NCBI RefSeq assembly: GCF_014926585.1 | Contig: NZ_CP045422.1 | Location: forward strand, 2,200,001-2,264,000 | DNA: 64,000 bases | Direction: 5' to 3' | From: Devosia beringensis | GTDB lineage: Bacteria > Pseudomonadota > Alphaproteobacteria > Rhizobiales > Devosiaceae | Shown: piece by piece, positions 19,700 through 29,681 of the stretch | Layout of the letters: every line of letters begins with the position of its first letter | Numbering within the stretch: position 1 is the first letter of the stretch | The notes under the pieces: generated by a model | The model's input: the letters and a program-made list of their open reading frames with translations, nothing else | Told to the model about the DNA's origin: nothing | Database searches by the model: none | Translations under genes and position numbers: made by a program

Positions 19700-20931
19700 T
19701 GACCCTGTTTGCCACCATGCGTGCGCCGCGCAGCATCGTCTTTGGCACCGGGCAGCGGCACAGCCTGCCCGGCTATGCGCGGGCGCTGGGCCAGAAGGCG
19801 CTGATCGTCACCGATGAACGCATGGGCGCCAGTGCCGACCTGGCCGCCATGGTCGATGGCCTCAGGGCGGCCGGCGTCGCGGTGGCGGTGTTTGACCGGA
19901 CGCTGCCCGAAGTGCCGCTGGACTGCATCGACCAGTGCGTCGCCTTTGGGCGCGGCTTCGGGCCCGATCTGGTGATCGGGCTGGGTGGCGGGTCGTGCCT
20001 CGACATGGCCAAGGTCACGGCTATCCTTTTGGCGCATGGCGGTTCGCCGCGCGACTATTTCGGCGAGTTCAAGGTGCCCGGCCCGGTGCTGCCACTGATT
20101 GCCGTGCCGACCACGGCCGGCACGGGCTCGGAAGCGACGCCGGTCGCGGTGGTGGCCGACAGCGAACGCCTGCTCAAGGTGGGCATTGCCAGCCCGCAGA
20201 TCATCCCGCTGGTGGCGATCTGCGATCCCGAACTGACGCTGAGCGCCCCGCCGGGGCTGACCGCGATTGCCGGTGCCGATGCGCTGACCCATGCCATCGA
20301 GGCGCTGACTTCCCTGCCGCGCGTGGTGGATCCAATGATTACCCATGAGCATGTCTTCCTGGGCAAGAATGCCCTCAGCGACGGGCATGCGCGCGAGGCG
20401 ATCTTCCATCTGGCGCGCGGGTTGCAGCGCTCGGTCGAGAACGGCCAGGACCTGTCGGCGCGCGAAGACGTCATGTATGGCGCCCTCTTGGCCGGGCTTG
20501 CCTTCGGCACCGCTGGCACGGCCGCGGCCCATGCTATTCAATATCCGGTGGGCGCCCTCACCAAGACGGCGCATGGCGCCGGGGTGGCCTGTCTCATGCC
20601 CTATGCCATGAGCTTCAATCTCGGCCATGCGACGGCCTCAATGGCCGAAGTGGCCACAGCCATGGGCGTGGCGGTGGCGGGCGATGGTGCCGAAGCCAAT
20701 GCCGAACGGGCCATCGTGGCGGTGGAGACCCTGTTTGCCGCCATCGGCATTCCGCCCGACCTCAAGACGCTGGGCTTGCGCGCGGATCAGCTCGACTGGA
20801 CCGCCGAACAATCGCTGGGCGCGGCGCGTCTGGTCAAGAACAACCCGCGGCCGCTCGATCTCACTGCCATGCAGGCCATCGTGCGGGCCGCCTTTGCCGG
20901 CGACCGCCGGCCGCTGCTAACCCAGGAATAG
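19699..20931 (+). CDS. Iron-containing (group III) alcohol dehydrogenase
   Basis: A 410-aa oxidoreductase. The NAD(P) motif GLGGGSCLDMAK lies near residue 95 and the phrase AVPTTAGTGSEATP near 135. Metal ligands appear as Asp and His in GADALTHAIEA (near 195) and the later His residues in AAHAIQYPVG and KTAHGAGVA. The family interconverts alcohols and aldehydes, including 4-hydroxybutyrate and succinate semialdehyde. Translation is coupled to the upstream gene by a one-base overlap. The adjoining semialdehyde dehydrogenase suggests that its aldehyde product is oxidised next. Confidence 0.92.
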   Translation: MTLFATMRAPRSIVFGTGQRHSLPGYARALGQKALIVTDERMGASADLAAMVDGLRAAGVAVAVFDRTLPEVPLDCIDQCVAFGRGFGPDLVIGLGGGSCLDMAKVTAILLAHGGSPRDYFGEFKVPGPVLPLIAVPTTAGTGSEATPVAVVADSERLLKVGIASPQIIPLVAICDPELTLSAPPGLTAIAGADALTHAIEALTSLPRVVDPMITHEHVFLGKNALSDGHAREAIFHLARGLQRSVENGQDLSAREDVMYGALLAGLAFGTAGTAAAHAIQYPVGALTKTAHGAGVACLMPYAMSFNLGHATASMAEVATAMGVAVAGDGAEANAERAIVAVETLFAAIGIPPDLKTLGLRADQLDWTAEQSLGAARLVKNNPRPLDLTAMQAIVRAAFAGDRRPLLTQE

Positions 20932-20934
20932 ACC

Positions 20935-22410
20935 ATGCTCAAGCTCCCAGAATCCCTTCAGTCCTTCGGCATCGAGGAAGCGGTCAAGACCGATCTCTAT
21001 ATCGATGGCGCATGGCGCGCCGGTGCCGCAGCCAAACGGATCGACGTGCTCGATCCCTCCACCGGCAAGAGCATCGCTACCGTCGCTGACGCAACCGTCG
21101 AGGATGGTATCGCGGCGGTCAAAGCCGCCCATGACGCGCTGCCGGCCTGGGCCGCCATGGCGCCGCGGCAGCGCGGGGAAATCCTGCGCAAATGCTGGGA
21201 GCTGATGATCGCCCGCAGCGAGATGTTCGCGCGGCTGATCAGCCTCGAAAACGGCAAGGCGCTGCCCGATGCCCGCGGCGAGGTGGCCTATGCGGCCGAG
21301 TTCTTCCGCTGGTTCTCCGAAGAAGCCGTGCGGCTCAATGGCGATTTTTCGACCGCGCCGAGCGGCAATAACAAGATCCTCGTCACCCAGCAGCCGATCG
21401 GCGTGGCCGTTTTGATCACGCCGTGGAATTTCCCGGCCGCCATGGCAACCCGCAAGATCGCCCCGGCTTTGGCGGCGGGCTGTTCGGTGGTGCTCAAGCC
21501 GGCGACCGAGACCCCGCTCACCGCCTTTGCCATGGCGGCGCTGATGGCAGAGGCTGGCGTGCCCAAGGGCGTGGTCAATGTCGTCACCACCTCGAGCGCC
21601 GGCGCACTGGTTTCGGCCATGTTGCATGATCCGCGCGTGCGCAAGCTGTCCTTCACAGGTTCGACCCAGGTGGGCCGCACGTTGCTCAAGGAGGCGGCTG
21701 ATCAGGTGATCAACTGCTCGATGGAGCTGGGCGGCAATGCACCCTTCGTGGTGTTCGACGATGCTGATCTGGGCAAGGCGCTCGATGGCGCCATGCTCGC
21801 CAAGATGCGCAATGGCGGCGAGGCCTGCACGGCGGCCAATCGCTTTTACGTCCAGAGCGGCATTGCCGAGCGCTTCTCCAGGGGCCTGGCCGAGCGCATG
21901 GGCAAGATGCAGGTCGGCGCCGGCTATGACGAGGCGGTGGCCTGTGGCCCGCTGATCAACCAGAAAGCGGTTGATCGCATTGCCGATCTGGTCAAGGACG
22001 CTGTGGCCAAGGGCGCCACGGTGCTGACCGGCGGGGCGCCGAGCGGTGGCGATGGCTTCTATTTCCCACCCACCGTGCTCACCGGGGTAACCGGCGATGC
22101 CGAAATGGTGCGCGACGAGATTTTCGGGCCGATTGCACCGATCTCGATCTTCGAGACCATCGACGAGGCGGTGGCCCTGTCCAATGACAGCGAATATGGG
22201 CTGATTGCCTATGTCTATACCGAGGACCTCAAGAAGGGCCTGCAGGTGGCCGAGCGCTTCGAGGCCGGCATGGTCGGGCTCAATCGCGGCCTGGTCTCCG
22301 ATCCGGCCGCGCCCTTTGGCGGGGTCAAGCAGTCGGGCCTGGGGCGCGAGGGTGCCCATCACGGCATCCTGGAATTCTGCGAGACCAAATATATCGCGGT
22401 GAGCTGGTAA
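20935..22410 (+). CDS. NAD(P)-dependent succinate-semialdehyde-type aldehyde dehydrogenase
   Basis: A 491-aa aldehyde dehydrogenase closest to the GabD group. Cofactor-binding PWNFPAAM is near residue 163, the glycine motif FTGSTQVG near 240, the general base Glu in LELGGNAP near 264 and the catalytic Cys298 in GGEACTAANRF. It would oxidise a semialdehyde, such as succinate semialdehyde, to the acid. It starts 3 bp after the iron-type alcohol dehydrogenase and its stop abuts the regulator start. Confidence 0.92.
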   Translation: MLKLPESLQSFGIEEAVKTDLYIDGAWRAGAAAKRIDVLDPSTGKSIATVADATVEDGIAAVKAAHDALPAWAAMAPRQRGEILRKCWELMIARSEMFARLISLENGKALPDARGEVAYAAEFFRWFSEEAVRLNGDFSTAPSGNNKILVTQQPIGVAVLITPWNFPAAMATRKIAPALAAGCSVVLKPATETPLTAFAMAALMAEAGVPKGVVNVVTTSSAGALVSAMLHDPRVRKLSFTGSTQVGRTLLKEAADQVINCSMELGGNAPFVVFDDADLGKALDGAMLAKMRNGGEACTAANRFYVQSGIAERFSRGLAERMGKMQVGAGYDEAVACGPLINQKAVDRIADLVKDAVAKGATVLTGGAPSGGDGFYFPPTVLTGVTGDAEMVRDEIFGPIAPISIFETIDEAVALSNDSEYGLIAYVYTEDLKKGLQVAERFEAGMVGLNRGLVSDPAAPFGGVKQSGLGREGAHHGILEFCETKYIAVSW

Positions 22411-23082
22411 ATGGCGGTTCCCAGCGCGGTCGCCGGCCTGCTGCGGCGCCCCGCCCGGCTGGGCGACGAGGTCTACAGCGCCATCTTTGCCCGCATCATG
22501 TCGCTCGAGATCGCCCCGGGCACGCGCATTTCGGTGGATGCCGTGGCGCGGCAGCTGGGCGTCTCGCAGACCCCGATCCGCGAGGCATTGACCCGGCTCG
22601 AGGCCGAGGGGTTGGTCGTCAAGACGCACCTGGTGGGCTATAGCGCGGCGCCGCAGATGACCGCGGCTCAGCTGGCCGAGCTTTACCAGCTGCGCCTGCT
22701 GCTCGAGCCCTTCGTGGCGCGCCAATGTGCCCTGAACATGCCAGACACGATGTTGGCCCACCTGGCGGGATTGTGCAGCGAGATGGCGGCGCTGTCGCAG
22801 CGCGAGGGGCTCGACGCCTATGCCCAGTTCGCCCAGATCGACATGGCGTTTCACGATCAGCTGGCGTCCAGCGCCGGCAATGGCCTTGTCGTCGAGGCCC
22901 TGTCGCGGCTGCATACCCATGTGCACCTGTTCCGCCAGGTGTTCGACGCACGGGCGCCGGCAGCGGCCGTAACCGAGCATGAGACTATCCTCAAGGCCAT
23001 CGGGGCGCGCGACGCCGATACCGCCGAGGCGGCCATGCGGACCCATATCGAGCAGTCGCGGGCGCGATTTGGCGGGCGCTAG
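22411..23082 (+). CDS. GntR-family regulator, FCD (FadR-like) subgroup
   Basis: A 223-aa regulator. The winged helix-turn-helix covers about residues 15-80 (RISVDAVARQLGVSQTPIRE) and the all-helical FCD ligand domain about 85-215. FCD metal or ligand residues can be seen as Asp in QIDMAFHDQLA, and His in THVHLFRQ and EHETILKAI. The start codon follows directly after the stop of the dehydrogenase gene, so it is the last gene of the operon and probably controls it in response to a small carboxylate. Confidence 0.92.
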   Translation: MAVPSAVAGLLRRPARLGDEVYSAIFARIMSLEIAPGTRISVDAVARQLGVSQTPIREALTRLEAEGLVVKTHLVGYSAAPQMTAAQLAELYQLRLLLEPFVARQCALNMPDTMLAHLAGLCSEMAALSQREGLDAYAQFAQIDMAFHDQLASSAGNGLVVEALSRLHTHVHLFRQVFDARAPAAAVTEHETILKAIGARDADTAEAAMRTHIEQSRARFGGR

Positions 23083-23155
23083 GGGTCAAGTAGCGGTTTT
23101 AACATCGGCGCAGGTGGGCTAGATACGCCTGATCGTGCAAGGATAGCGCAACAGT

Positions 23156-24565
23156 ATGAGCAGCCTCAAGTTTGGAACCAGCGGCCTGCGCGGCCTGGCC
23201 GTTGATCTCGTCGGGGACGCGGCGCGGCGTTATACCAAAGCGTTCCTCGATTATCTGTTGCGTGACGGACATGTCACCGCGCTTTATCTGGGGCGTGACC
23301 TGCGTGCCAGCAGTGCGGCGATTTCGGCTGACTGTGCTGCCGCCGCTGCGGCCATGGGCCTGCGCGTGATCGACTGTGGTGAACTGCCGGCGCCGGCCCT
23401 GGCCCGGCACGCCATGGCGGCGGGCGCCCCCAGCATCATGGTCACCGGCAGCCACATTCCGGCAGATCGCAATGGGCTGAAATTCTTCCGCGCCAGCGGC
23501 GAGATCAGCAAGGCAGACGAAGCCGGCATCCTGGCGCAGCTGGGCGATGCCGTGGACGGCGACTACAGCGCCAAGCCTGTCGATGACAGTGCCGCGGCCG
23601 CGGCCGGTTATCGCGATCGCTATCGGGGATTGCTGGCGGGTGATACGCTCAAGGACTGGCGCATCGGGGTTTTCGAGCATTCGACCACCGGACGACAGGC
23701 GCTGGCCGAGATGTTTGCCGGCTTCGGGGCGCAGATTGTAGCCTTCGGCCGGGTGGCTAACTTTGTCGCGGTCGATACCGAAGCCTTTGGTGATGCGGTA
23801 TTTGCGCCGCTGCCGGGCTGGATCGTCGAGCACGGGCTTGATGCAATCATTTCGGCCGATGGCGATGCCGACCGGCCGCTGCTGATGGACAGCCAAGGCC
23901 AGTTTGTCCGGGGCGATGTGCTCGGCCTCTTGGCGGCACAGTTCTTTGGCGCCGATACAGTAGTCACCCCCGTTACCTCCAATACCGCGATCGAGGCCAC
24001 GAGCTATTTTGCCTCGGTGGTGCGGACCCGTGTCGGCTCGCCCTTTGTCGTCGCCGGCATGCAGGCGGCCATCGCCGCCGGCGGACGCTGCGTGGTCGGC
24101 TTCGAGGCCAATGGCGGCACGCTGCTGGGCAGCGCGCTCAACCTGGGCGATGCCGCGCTGCCGGCCCTGATGACGCGGGACGCCATCCTGCCATTGATCG
24201 GGGTGTTCGGCCGCGCGGCTGCGGAAAACTGCAGCATTGCCGAGCTGGTCGCGGCGCTGCCGCTGCGCGTGGCGCTGAGCGACCGGCTGGAGAATTTTGC
24301 CGCCGAAAAGAGCCGTGCCCTGCTGGATGGGCTCTCCGTACCGGCAGAAGCTGCGACCTATTTTGCCGCGCGCGGGGCGATCCTGCGGTCGGCCGCCATC
24401 GACGGGCTGCAGGTCTTTCTTGACGATGGCACCATGGTTCACTATCGCGCGTCTGGAAATGCGCCGGAACTGCGCTGCTATGTCGAGGCCGATACCGAAG
24501 CGCAGGCGCAGGATGCGCTGCGCTGGGGCCTTGCGACGGCCAGCGCGGCGACGACGCATGGCTGA
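23156..24565 (+). CDS. manB: Phosphomannomutase / phosphohexomutase
   Basis: A 469-aa alpha-D-phosphohexomutase that converts mannose-6-phosphate to mannose-1-phosphate (some members also act on glucose). The phosphoserine loop is TGSHIP with Ser99, the metal loop is DGDADRP near residue 240, the sugar-specificity loop GFEANGGTLL near 315, and the phosphate-binding loop RASGNAPELR near 430. The N-terminus KFGTSGLRG is typical. It stands directly before the GDP-mannose pyrophosphorylase gene, which supports the mannose assignment. Confidence 0.92.
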   Translation: MSSLKFGTSGLRGLAVDLVGDAARRYTKAFLDYLLRDGHVTALYLGRDLRASSAAISADCAAAAAAMGLRVIDCGELPAPALARHAMAAGAPSIMVTGSHIPADRNGLKFFRASGEISKADEAGILAQLGDAVDGDYSAKPVDDSAAAAAGYRDRYRGLLAGDTLKDWRIGVFEHSTTGRQALAEMFAGFGAQIVAFGRVANFVAVDTEAFGDAVFAPLPGWIVEHGLDAIISADGDADRPLLMDSQGQFVRGDVLGLLAAQFFGADTVVTPVTSNTAIEATSYFASVVRTRVGSPFVVAGMQAAIAAGGRCVVGFEANGGTLLGSALNLGDAALPALMTRDAILPLIGVFGRAAAENCSIAELVAALPLRVALSDRLENFAAEKSRALLDGLSVPAEAATYFAARGAILRSAAIDGLQVFLDDGTMVHYRASGNAPELRCYVEADTEAQAQDALRWGLATASAATTHG

Positions 24566-24613
24566 TACTGCCGCAGATTGTTTTTACCTGTCACCCCAAT
24601 GGCTGAGGCCTTC

Positions 24614-26041
24614 ATGACCAGCAAAATCGTTCCCGTCATCCTCGCCGGCGGCCAGGGCACGCGGCTATGGCCAATGTCCCGGGCGACACGGCCCAAGCAG
24701 TTCATCGAACTGATGGGCAATCGCTCGCTGTTCCAGCAGACGCTGGAGCGCCTGGCTGGCTCGGATCGCTATGCGGCGCCGATCGTGGTGACCAATGCGG
24801 ACTATCGTTTCGTGGTCGCCGAACAGGCACAGGAGGCCGATATTGCCCTGGGGGCGATCCTGCTCGAGCCGGTCGCGCGCAATACGGCGGTGGCTATTGC
24901 CGCTGCGGCCTATTTCGCCCTCGAACAGGATGCCGACGCCATCTTGCATATCCTGGCCTCCGATCACGCCATCACCGCCGATGCCGCCTATTATGGCGCC
25001 GTGGGTACCGCCGAAGCGGCGGCGCGCGCCGGCTGGCTGGTCACCTTCGGTATCGTGCCGACCCGGCCCGAGACCGGCTATGGCTATATCGCGGTGGGCG
25101 AGGCGCTGCCGGATGGCGGCAACAAAGTTGGCCGCTTTGTCGAAAAGCCGGATCTGGCGACGGCCGAGCGGCTCCTGGCCGAGGGCGGCTATGTCTGGAA
25201 TTCGGGCATGTTCATGATCGGCGCCAGCGCCTTCATCGCCGAATGTGAAGCACTGGCCCCCGAGACGGCGGCAGCGGCCCGCCGCGCCGTCGAACTGGCC
25301 AGGACCGATCTTGACTTCGTGCGGCTCGATACCGAGGCATTCGGCGCAGCGCCGAGCATTTCGGTGGATTATGCCATCTTTGAAAAGACCGGCAAGGCCG
25401 CGGTACTGCCCGTGACCTTTGCCTGGTCCGATCTGGGCTCGTGGGACGCGGTGTGGAGCGCCCATGCGCCCGACGCCAATGGCAATGTGGTGCTCGGCTC
25501 GGCGCTGCTGTCGGGCACCAGCAATACCATGGTGGTCACCGATGGTGCGCATGTCGTGGTCGAGGGACTTGACGATGTCGCCATCATCGCCAGCCAGGAC
25601 GCGATCTTTGTCGGCCGGCTGTCGCAGGCGCAGCGCGTCGGGGCGCTGGTCAAGCAGCTCAAGGCCGATCCGGCCACCCAGGCCCTGACGGAAACGCACA
25701 AGACCGCCTATCGCCCCTGGGGCGGCTATTCGTCGGTGCTGCTGGCCGACCGCTTCCAGGTCAAGCGCCTCTTCGTCAAGCCGGGCAAGAAGCTGAGTCT
25801 GCAGAAGCACTTCCACCGCTCCGAACACTGGGTCGTGGTCAAGGGCACTGCCGAGGTGACGATCGACGGGCAGATTTCCATCCTGACCGAGAACCAGTCG
25901 ATCTATCTGCCGCTCGGCTGTACGCATCGCCTCGCCAATCCGGGCAAGATCGAGCTCGAGCTCATCGAGGTGCAGACCGGCTCCTATCTGGGCGAAGACG
26001 ATATCGTACGCACCGAGGACGATTTCGGGCGGGCCGGCTGA
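24614..26041 (+). CDS. manC: Mannose-1-phosphate guanylyltransferase / mannose-6-phosphate isomerase
   Basis: A 475-aa bifunctional enzyme that makes GDP-mannose for cell-surface polysaccharide. The ATG at 24614 has GAGG seven bases upstream and gives the family start. The nucleotidyl-transferase domain (about 1-285) has [12 protein letters not shown] and the FVEKPD motif. The C-terminal cupin isomerase domain (about 345-475) has PWGGYSSVL, and metal-binding [11 protein letters not shown]. It follows the mutase gene by 48 bp on the same strand, forming a GDP-mannose unit. Confidence 0.95.
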   Translation: MTSKIVPVILAGGQGTRLWPMSRATRPKQFIELMGNRSLFQQTLERLAGSDRYAAPIVVTNADYRFVVAEQAQEADIALGAILLEPVARNTAVAIAAAAYFALEQDADAILHILASDHAITADAAYYGAVGTAEAAARAGWLVTFGIVPTRPETGYGYIAVGEALPDGGNKVGRFVEKPDLATAERLLAEGGYVWNSGMFMIGASAFIAECEALAPETAAAARRAVELARTDLDFVRLDTEAFGAAPSISVDYAIFEKTGKAAVLPVTFAWSDLGSWDAVWSAHAPDANGNVVLGSALLSGTSNTMVVTDGAHVVVEGLDDVAIIASQDAIFVGRLSQAQRVGALVKQLKADPATQALTETHKTAYRPWGGYSSVLLADRFQVKRLFVKPGKKLSLQKHFHRSEHWVVVKGTAEVTIDGQISILTENQSIYLPLGCTHRLANPGKIELELIEVQTGSYLGEDDIVRTEDDFGRAG

Positions 26042-26127
26042 GGGCTGACGCTTCAGCGTGCAGGAACAATCCAGGCGCCGGCCTGCCGCGTAACAACGGT
26101 GATCGGCAGCGGCGCCTGGGAGCCAGC

Positions 26128-26277
26128 ATGCACAAGAAGCCCCATCTGCCGGAAAAGCCCTGCGCCAGTTGCGGCCGGCCGTTTGCATGGCGCAAGAAAT
26201 GGGCGCGCGACTGGGATGCGGTCAAATACTGCTCGGAACGCTGCCGACGCGACAAGGCGCCGGCGCGGGCCTCCTAG
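26128..26277 (+). CDS. DUF2256 small zinc-ribbon-like protein
   Basis: A 49-aa protein. Two cysteine pairs, CASC near residue 12 and CSERC near residue 35, would hold one zinc ion, with the intervening FAWRKKW and WDAVKYC typical of DUF2256. Function is unknown. It ends [10 protein letters not shown]. The last 4 bp overlap the convergent sensor-kinase gene. It is easy to miss because of its size. Confidence 0.82.
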   Translation: MHKKPHLPEKPCASCGRPFAWRKKWARDWDAVKYCSERCRRDKAPARAS

Positions 26278-27272
26278 CTGGCCAGGCGCTGGGCGCTCAT
26301 CGTCACATGAACAATGATGCCTTCCTCGGACCAGTCGGTCTTGAGCGAACCGCCCAGCTGGCCGGTGATGATGCGGGTCAGCAGCTTGCTGCCATAGCCT
26401 TGGTCGGCCGGCGGCGCCACGGCGGGGCCACTGCGTTCGGTCCAGACCAGGCTGACCTCGTCGTCCGAGGCGGTGCCGGAAATGTCGAGCAGGCCGGCTT
26501 CCACCGAGAGCGCGCCGTATTTGAGCGAATTGGTGGCCAGTTCGTGGATCACCAAAGCGACGGTGGTGGCCGCCTGTTCGCCAATGCCCATGCGCGGCAC
26601 GGCCACGCGGATGCGGCCACTGAAGGCGCCGGAATCGTCATAGGGGGCCAGCAGCACGGCGATGAGGTCGCCCAGCAGCGCCGCGCGGCCCTGATTGTCG
26701 GGCAGGGGCCGGACCATGTCATGGGCCCGGCCGAGCGCGGTCAGGCGCGATGTCAGCTCTTCGGCCATCTGCGCAACCGAACCGGCGGACCGCGAGGTCA
26801 GCGTGGTGAGCCCCGCGGCGATGGCCAGCAGGTTCTTGACGCGGTGGCTCATCTCGCCGGCGAGCAGTTCGTGGCCTTCCTCGGCCTGCTTGCGACCGGT
26901 GACGTCAAGGAAGACGCCACTCATCTGGCCCTTGTGCAGGCCCTCGTCATTGCCCAGGCCGCGGGCGGAGATCCAGCGGATTTCCTCGCCAAGCAGGATG
27001 CGGAAGTCGATCTCATAGGCGCCGACGAGGGCGCGCGTAGCCGAAAATGCCGTGCGGACCCGATCGCGATCGGCCGGATGGATGCGTGAGGACAGGTCCT
27101 CAAAGGTAACGGTCTGGGTCTGGGGCAGACCCCACAGATCGAAGGCCAGTTCGTCCATGTCGAAGGCGTCGGTTTCCACCCGCCAGGACCACAGCGCCAC
27201 ACCGGCAGCATGCAGGGCCCGCTGGAGATTGCCCACTTCCCAGAGCGGGTGGTCTTCGTCGCTGAAAGGCAT
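26274..27272 (-). CDS. PAS-domain sensor histidine kinase of the HWE/HisKA_2 type
   Basis: A 332-aa soluble kinase. The ATG at 27272 has AGGAG seven bases upstream. A PAS domain (about residues 10-130, with the PAC-like [12 protein letters not shown]) precedes the phospho-acceptor box [13 protein letters not shown] with His143. The ATPase domain has the N-box [13 protein letters not shown] near 240 and a glycine box near GYGSKLL. There are no membrane segments, so the signal is cytosolic, perhaps light, redox or a ligand. No response regulator is nearby. Such orphan HWE kinases are common in Hyphomicrobiales. Confidence 0.9.
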   Translation of the reverse strand: MPFSDEDHPLWEVGNLQRALHAAGVALWSWRVETDAFDMDELAFDLWGLPQTQTVTFEDLSSRIHPADRDRVRTAFSATRALVGAYEIDFRILLGEEIRWISARGLGNDEGLHKGQMSGVFLDVTGRKQAEEGHELLAGEMSHRVKNLLAIAAGLTTLTSRSAGSVAQMAEELTSRLTALGRAHDMVRPLPDNQGRAALLGDLIAVLLAPYDDSGAFSGRIRVAVPRMGIGEQAATTVALVIHELATNSLKYGALSVEAGLLDISGTASDDEVSLVWTERSGPAVAPPADQGYGSKLLTRIITGQLGGSLKTDWSEEGIIVHVTMSAQRLAS

Positions 27273-27387
27273 GGGCGGTCTCCTGACCCCCGTTTGACAG
27301 ATTGCGCCCGCTCGCGCCACCCCTGACACCGCGCTGCAGGGACAGCACGGGCCTCACCGGTCCAGATTCAGCGGAGGAAGCTCTCCA

Positions 27388-28782
27388 TCAACAGGCCACG
27401 ACATTGACCGCAAGGCCGGCCAGGCTGGTTTCCTTGTACTTTTCGCTCATGTCGAGGCCGGTCTGGCGCATGGTTTCGATGCAGGCATCGAGGTGGACAT
27501 GATGCGTGCCGTCGCCCTTGAGCGCGAGCGACGCGGCGGTCACCGCCTTGACGGCGCCAAAGGCATTGCGCTCGATGCAGGGGATCTGCACCAGGCCACC
27601 GACCGGATCGCAGGTCATGCCCAGATGGTGTTCCAGCGCGATTTCGGCCGCGTTTTCGACCTGTTCGGGCGTGCCACCCATAATGGCGCAGAGGCCGGCG
27701 GCGGCCATGGCCGAGGCCGAGCCGACCTCGCCCTGGCAGCCCACTTCAGCGCCCGAGATCGAGGCATTGTGCTTGATGATGCCGCCAATGGCAGCGGCGG
27801 TCAGCAGATAGTCGCGCACCGTCTGCGGCGTCGCCGCAGCGTTGAACTTGAGGAAATAGCGCATCACGGCGGGGATGACGCCGGCCGCGCCATTGGTGGG
27901 CGCGGTGACGACGCGGCCGCCGCCGGCATTCTCCTCGTTGACTGCCATGGCGTAAAGGCTGAGCCAGTCATTGGCCATCAGCGGGGTAATCTCGTTGCGC
28001 TGCCATTGCGGCTCGAGCTGGGCATGGATGGCGCCGGCGCGGCGCTTGACCTTGAGGCCGCCGGGCAGGATGCCGGTCTGGGCGATGCCGCGGTCGATGC
28101 AGGCATTCATCACCCCCCAGACCTCGTCGATGCCACGGTCCAGTGCCTGCCGGCTGGTGCCGGCCTCCTCATTGGCACGCTTCATGGCGGCGATGGAGAG
28201 GCCCGAGGCGGCGGCCATGGCCAGCATGTCGCGGGCATGGGCAAAGGGGTAGGGCACGTCGGCCTGTGCGGGCGGGGCGTGCTTGAGCGCGGCGAGCTCG
28301 TCACCGCTGACGACAAAGCCGCCGCCGACGGAAAAATAGGCGCGGCGCAGCAGCAATTGGCCATCGCTGTCATAGGCGGAAAACTGCAGCCCGTTGGGAT
28401 GGCCGGGCAGCGGCGTCTTTTTGTCGAATACCAGGTCGACCGCCGGCCGGAACCGATAGGTGCCATGGCCGGGCGGGTGCACGGTGCCGCCGGCCTCGAC
28501 GGCGGCCACCAGCGCATCCATGGCGTCGGGATCTACGGTCTTGGGGTCCTGGCCGCAAAGGCCCAGAATGACGGCGCGGCCGCTGCCATGGCCGATGCCG
28601 GTAAAGGCCAGCGAGCCGTGCAGGCTGGCGGTCAGCGCGGCGGGCCTGGCATTGGCGGCGCGCGGCCAGTCGCCGGTCGCCAGTTCATCGAGGAAGCGCC
28701 GCGCCGCCGTCATCGGTCCCATGGTGTGGGAGCTGGACGGGCCGATGCCGATTTTGAAGACGTCGAAGACGGACAGGAACAT
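27388..28782 (-). CDS. sdaA: L-serine ammonia-lyase (iron-sulfur)
   Basis: A 464-aa single-chain L-serine dehydratase that turns L-serine into pyruvate and ammonia. The beta domain begins [16 protein letters not shown]. Cysteines expected to bind the [4Fe-4S] cluster are in [24 protein letters not shown] and at the very C-terminus (VVAC), the last matching the tail cysteine seen in this family. [14 protein letters not shown] is the conserved alpha-domain block. The start is taken at 28782; an ATG three codons upstream is equally open. Monocistronic by spacing. Confidence 0.95.
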   Translation of the reverse strand: MFLSVFDVFKIGIGPSSSHTMGPMTAARRFLDELATGDWPRAANARPAALTASLHGSLAFTGIGHGSGRAVILGLCGQDPKTVDPDAMDALVAAVEAGGTVHPPGHGTYRFRPAVDLVFDKKTPLPGHPNGLQFSAYDSDGQLLLRRAYFSVGGGFVVSGDELAALKHAPPAQADVPYPFAHARDMLAMAAASGLSIAAMKRANEEAGTSRQALDRGIDEVWGVMNACIDRGIAQTGILPGGLKVKRRAGAIHAQLEPQWQRNEITPLMANDWLSLYAMAVNEENAGGGRVVTAPTNGAAGVIPAVMRYFLKFNAAATPQTVRDYLLTAAAIGGIIKHNASISGAEVGCQGEVGSASAMAAAGLCAIMGGTPEQVENAAEIALEHHLGMTCDPVGGLVQIPCIERNAFGAVKAVTAASLALKGDGTHHVHLDACIETMRQTGLDMSEKYKETSLAGLAVNVVAC

Positions 28783-28821
28783 GGCCAGCATAGTGGCTGA
28801 TCTGTGCGCCGACGCAAGGGG

Positions 28822-29535
28822 TTACCAGGGCAGGGGCAGGCCGGTATGGTCGAGCATCATCCCGGTGTCCGCCGGCCCGGCACCATCGAGCACGCCGAGC
28901 ATTCGCTCGGCTGCTTCCATCGGTGATACCGGGGGGTGGCCAGGGCCTGAAAAGGGCGCCGAGAGCGGCGTGGCCACGGTGCCCGGATGCAGGGTCAGGC
29001 ACAGTGCTTCGGGCCGCGAGCGGGCCAGTTCGATGGCGGCGGTGTGGATCAGCTGGTTGAGGGCCGCCTTGGCGGCGCGATAGCCGTACCAGCCACCCAG
29101 CTGGTTGTCCCCAATGCTGCCCACCTTGGCGGAAATGGCGGCAAAGGTCGCCTTGCCCTGACGCGGCAGCAGCGGCAGGAAGTGCTTGGCCACCAGTGCC
29201 GGGCCGACAGCGTTGATGGCAAAGCTGCGCGCCAGGTTGTCGCCATCGAGCTGGCGCCAGCTCTTTTCGGGCTGCTGGGCGCCGTCATGCAGCAGGCCGG
29301 TGGCCAGCAGGACCAGGCGGACGGGCAATTGGGTTGCGGCTGTGGCCTCGGCAGCGCGGACAATGCTGGCCTCGTCGGTCAGCTCGAAGCCGTCCATGCG
29401 GCGCGAGATGCCGAGAACCTGCTCGAACCGGCCACTCTGGCGCAAGGCCAGATCGAGTGCGCTGCCAATGCCGCCACTGGCGCCAAGGACGACGGCGATG
29501 CCGCCAGACGGAAAGGATTGCAGGTCAACGGGCAT
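28822..29535 (-). CDS. Short-chain dehydrogenase/reductase (SDR)
   Basis: A 237-aa Rossmann oxidoreductase. The nucleotide motif GASGGIGSAL is near residue 18. The catalytic Tyr and Lys are in WYGYRAAKAALNQ near 148-152, preceded by Ser in AAISAKVGSIGD. The layout is like the CsgA/C-factor group. A strong GGAGG precedes the start. The substrate is unknown. It is upstream of sdaA on the same strand with a gap of about 40 bp. Confidence 0.88.
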   Translation of the reverse strand: MPVDLQSFPSGGIAVVLGASGGIGSALDLALRQSGRFEQVLGISRRMDGFELTDEASIVRAAEATAATQLPVRLVLLATGLLHDGAQQPEKSWRQLDGDNLARSFAINAVGPALVAKHFLPLLPRQGKATFAAISAKVGSIGDNQLGGWYGYRAAKAALNQLIHTAAIELARSRPEALCLTLHPGTVATPLSAPFSGPGHPPVSPMEAAERMLGVLDGAGPADTGMMLDHTGLPLPW

Positions 29536-29681
29536 GGGTGCCTCCTAACCATGTTACGCAACAGCGGGCGAAGCGGTTCAGTATCGTTCCACATCCTGCA
29601 ACAGTGTGGGCCGGCATTGGCGATTGTGTCGGCGGGCCGGGTCGCCGATATCTGGGACCATCCCAGCCAAGGAGTTCAGTC

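Noticed and set aside
20917..23046. A 709-codon open frame antisense to the semialdehyde dehydrogenase and GntR genes.
   Set aside because: Its translation is rich in Arg, Gly and His with no family motifs. Such mirror frames are expected opposite GC-rich genes, and the plus-strand proteins are unmistakable.
28822..29535. The SDR gene, and the aldo-keto reductase at 14392, as the missing dehydrogenases of the L-fucose route.
   Set aside because: They are far from the locus, show no copy of the shared operator, and belong to groups with other likely roles.
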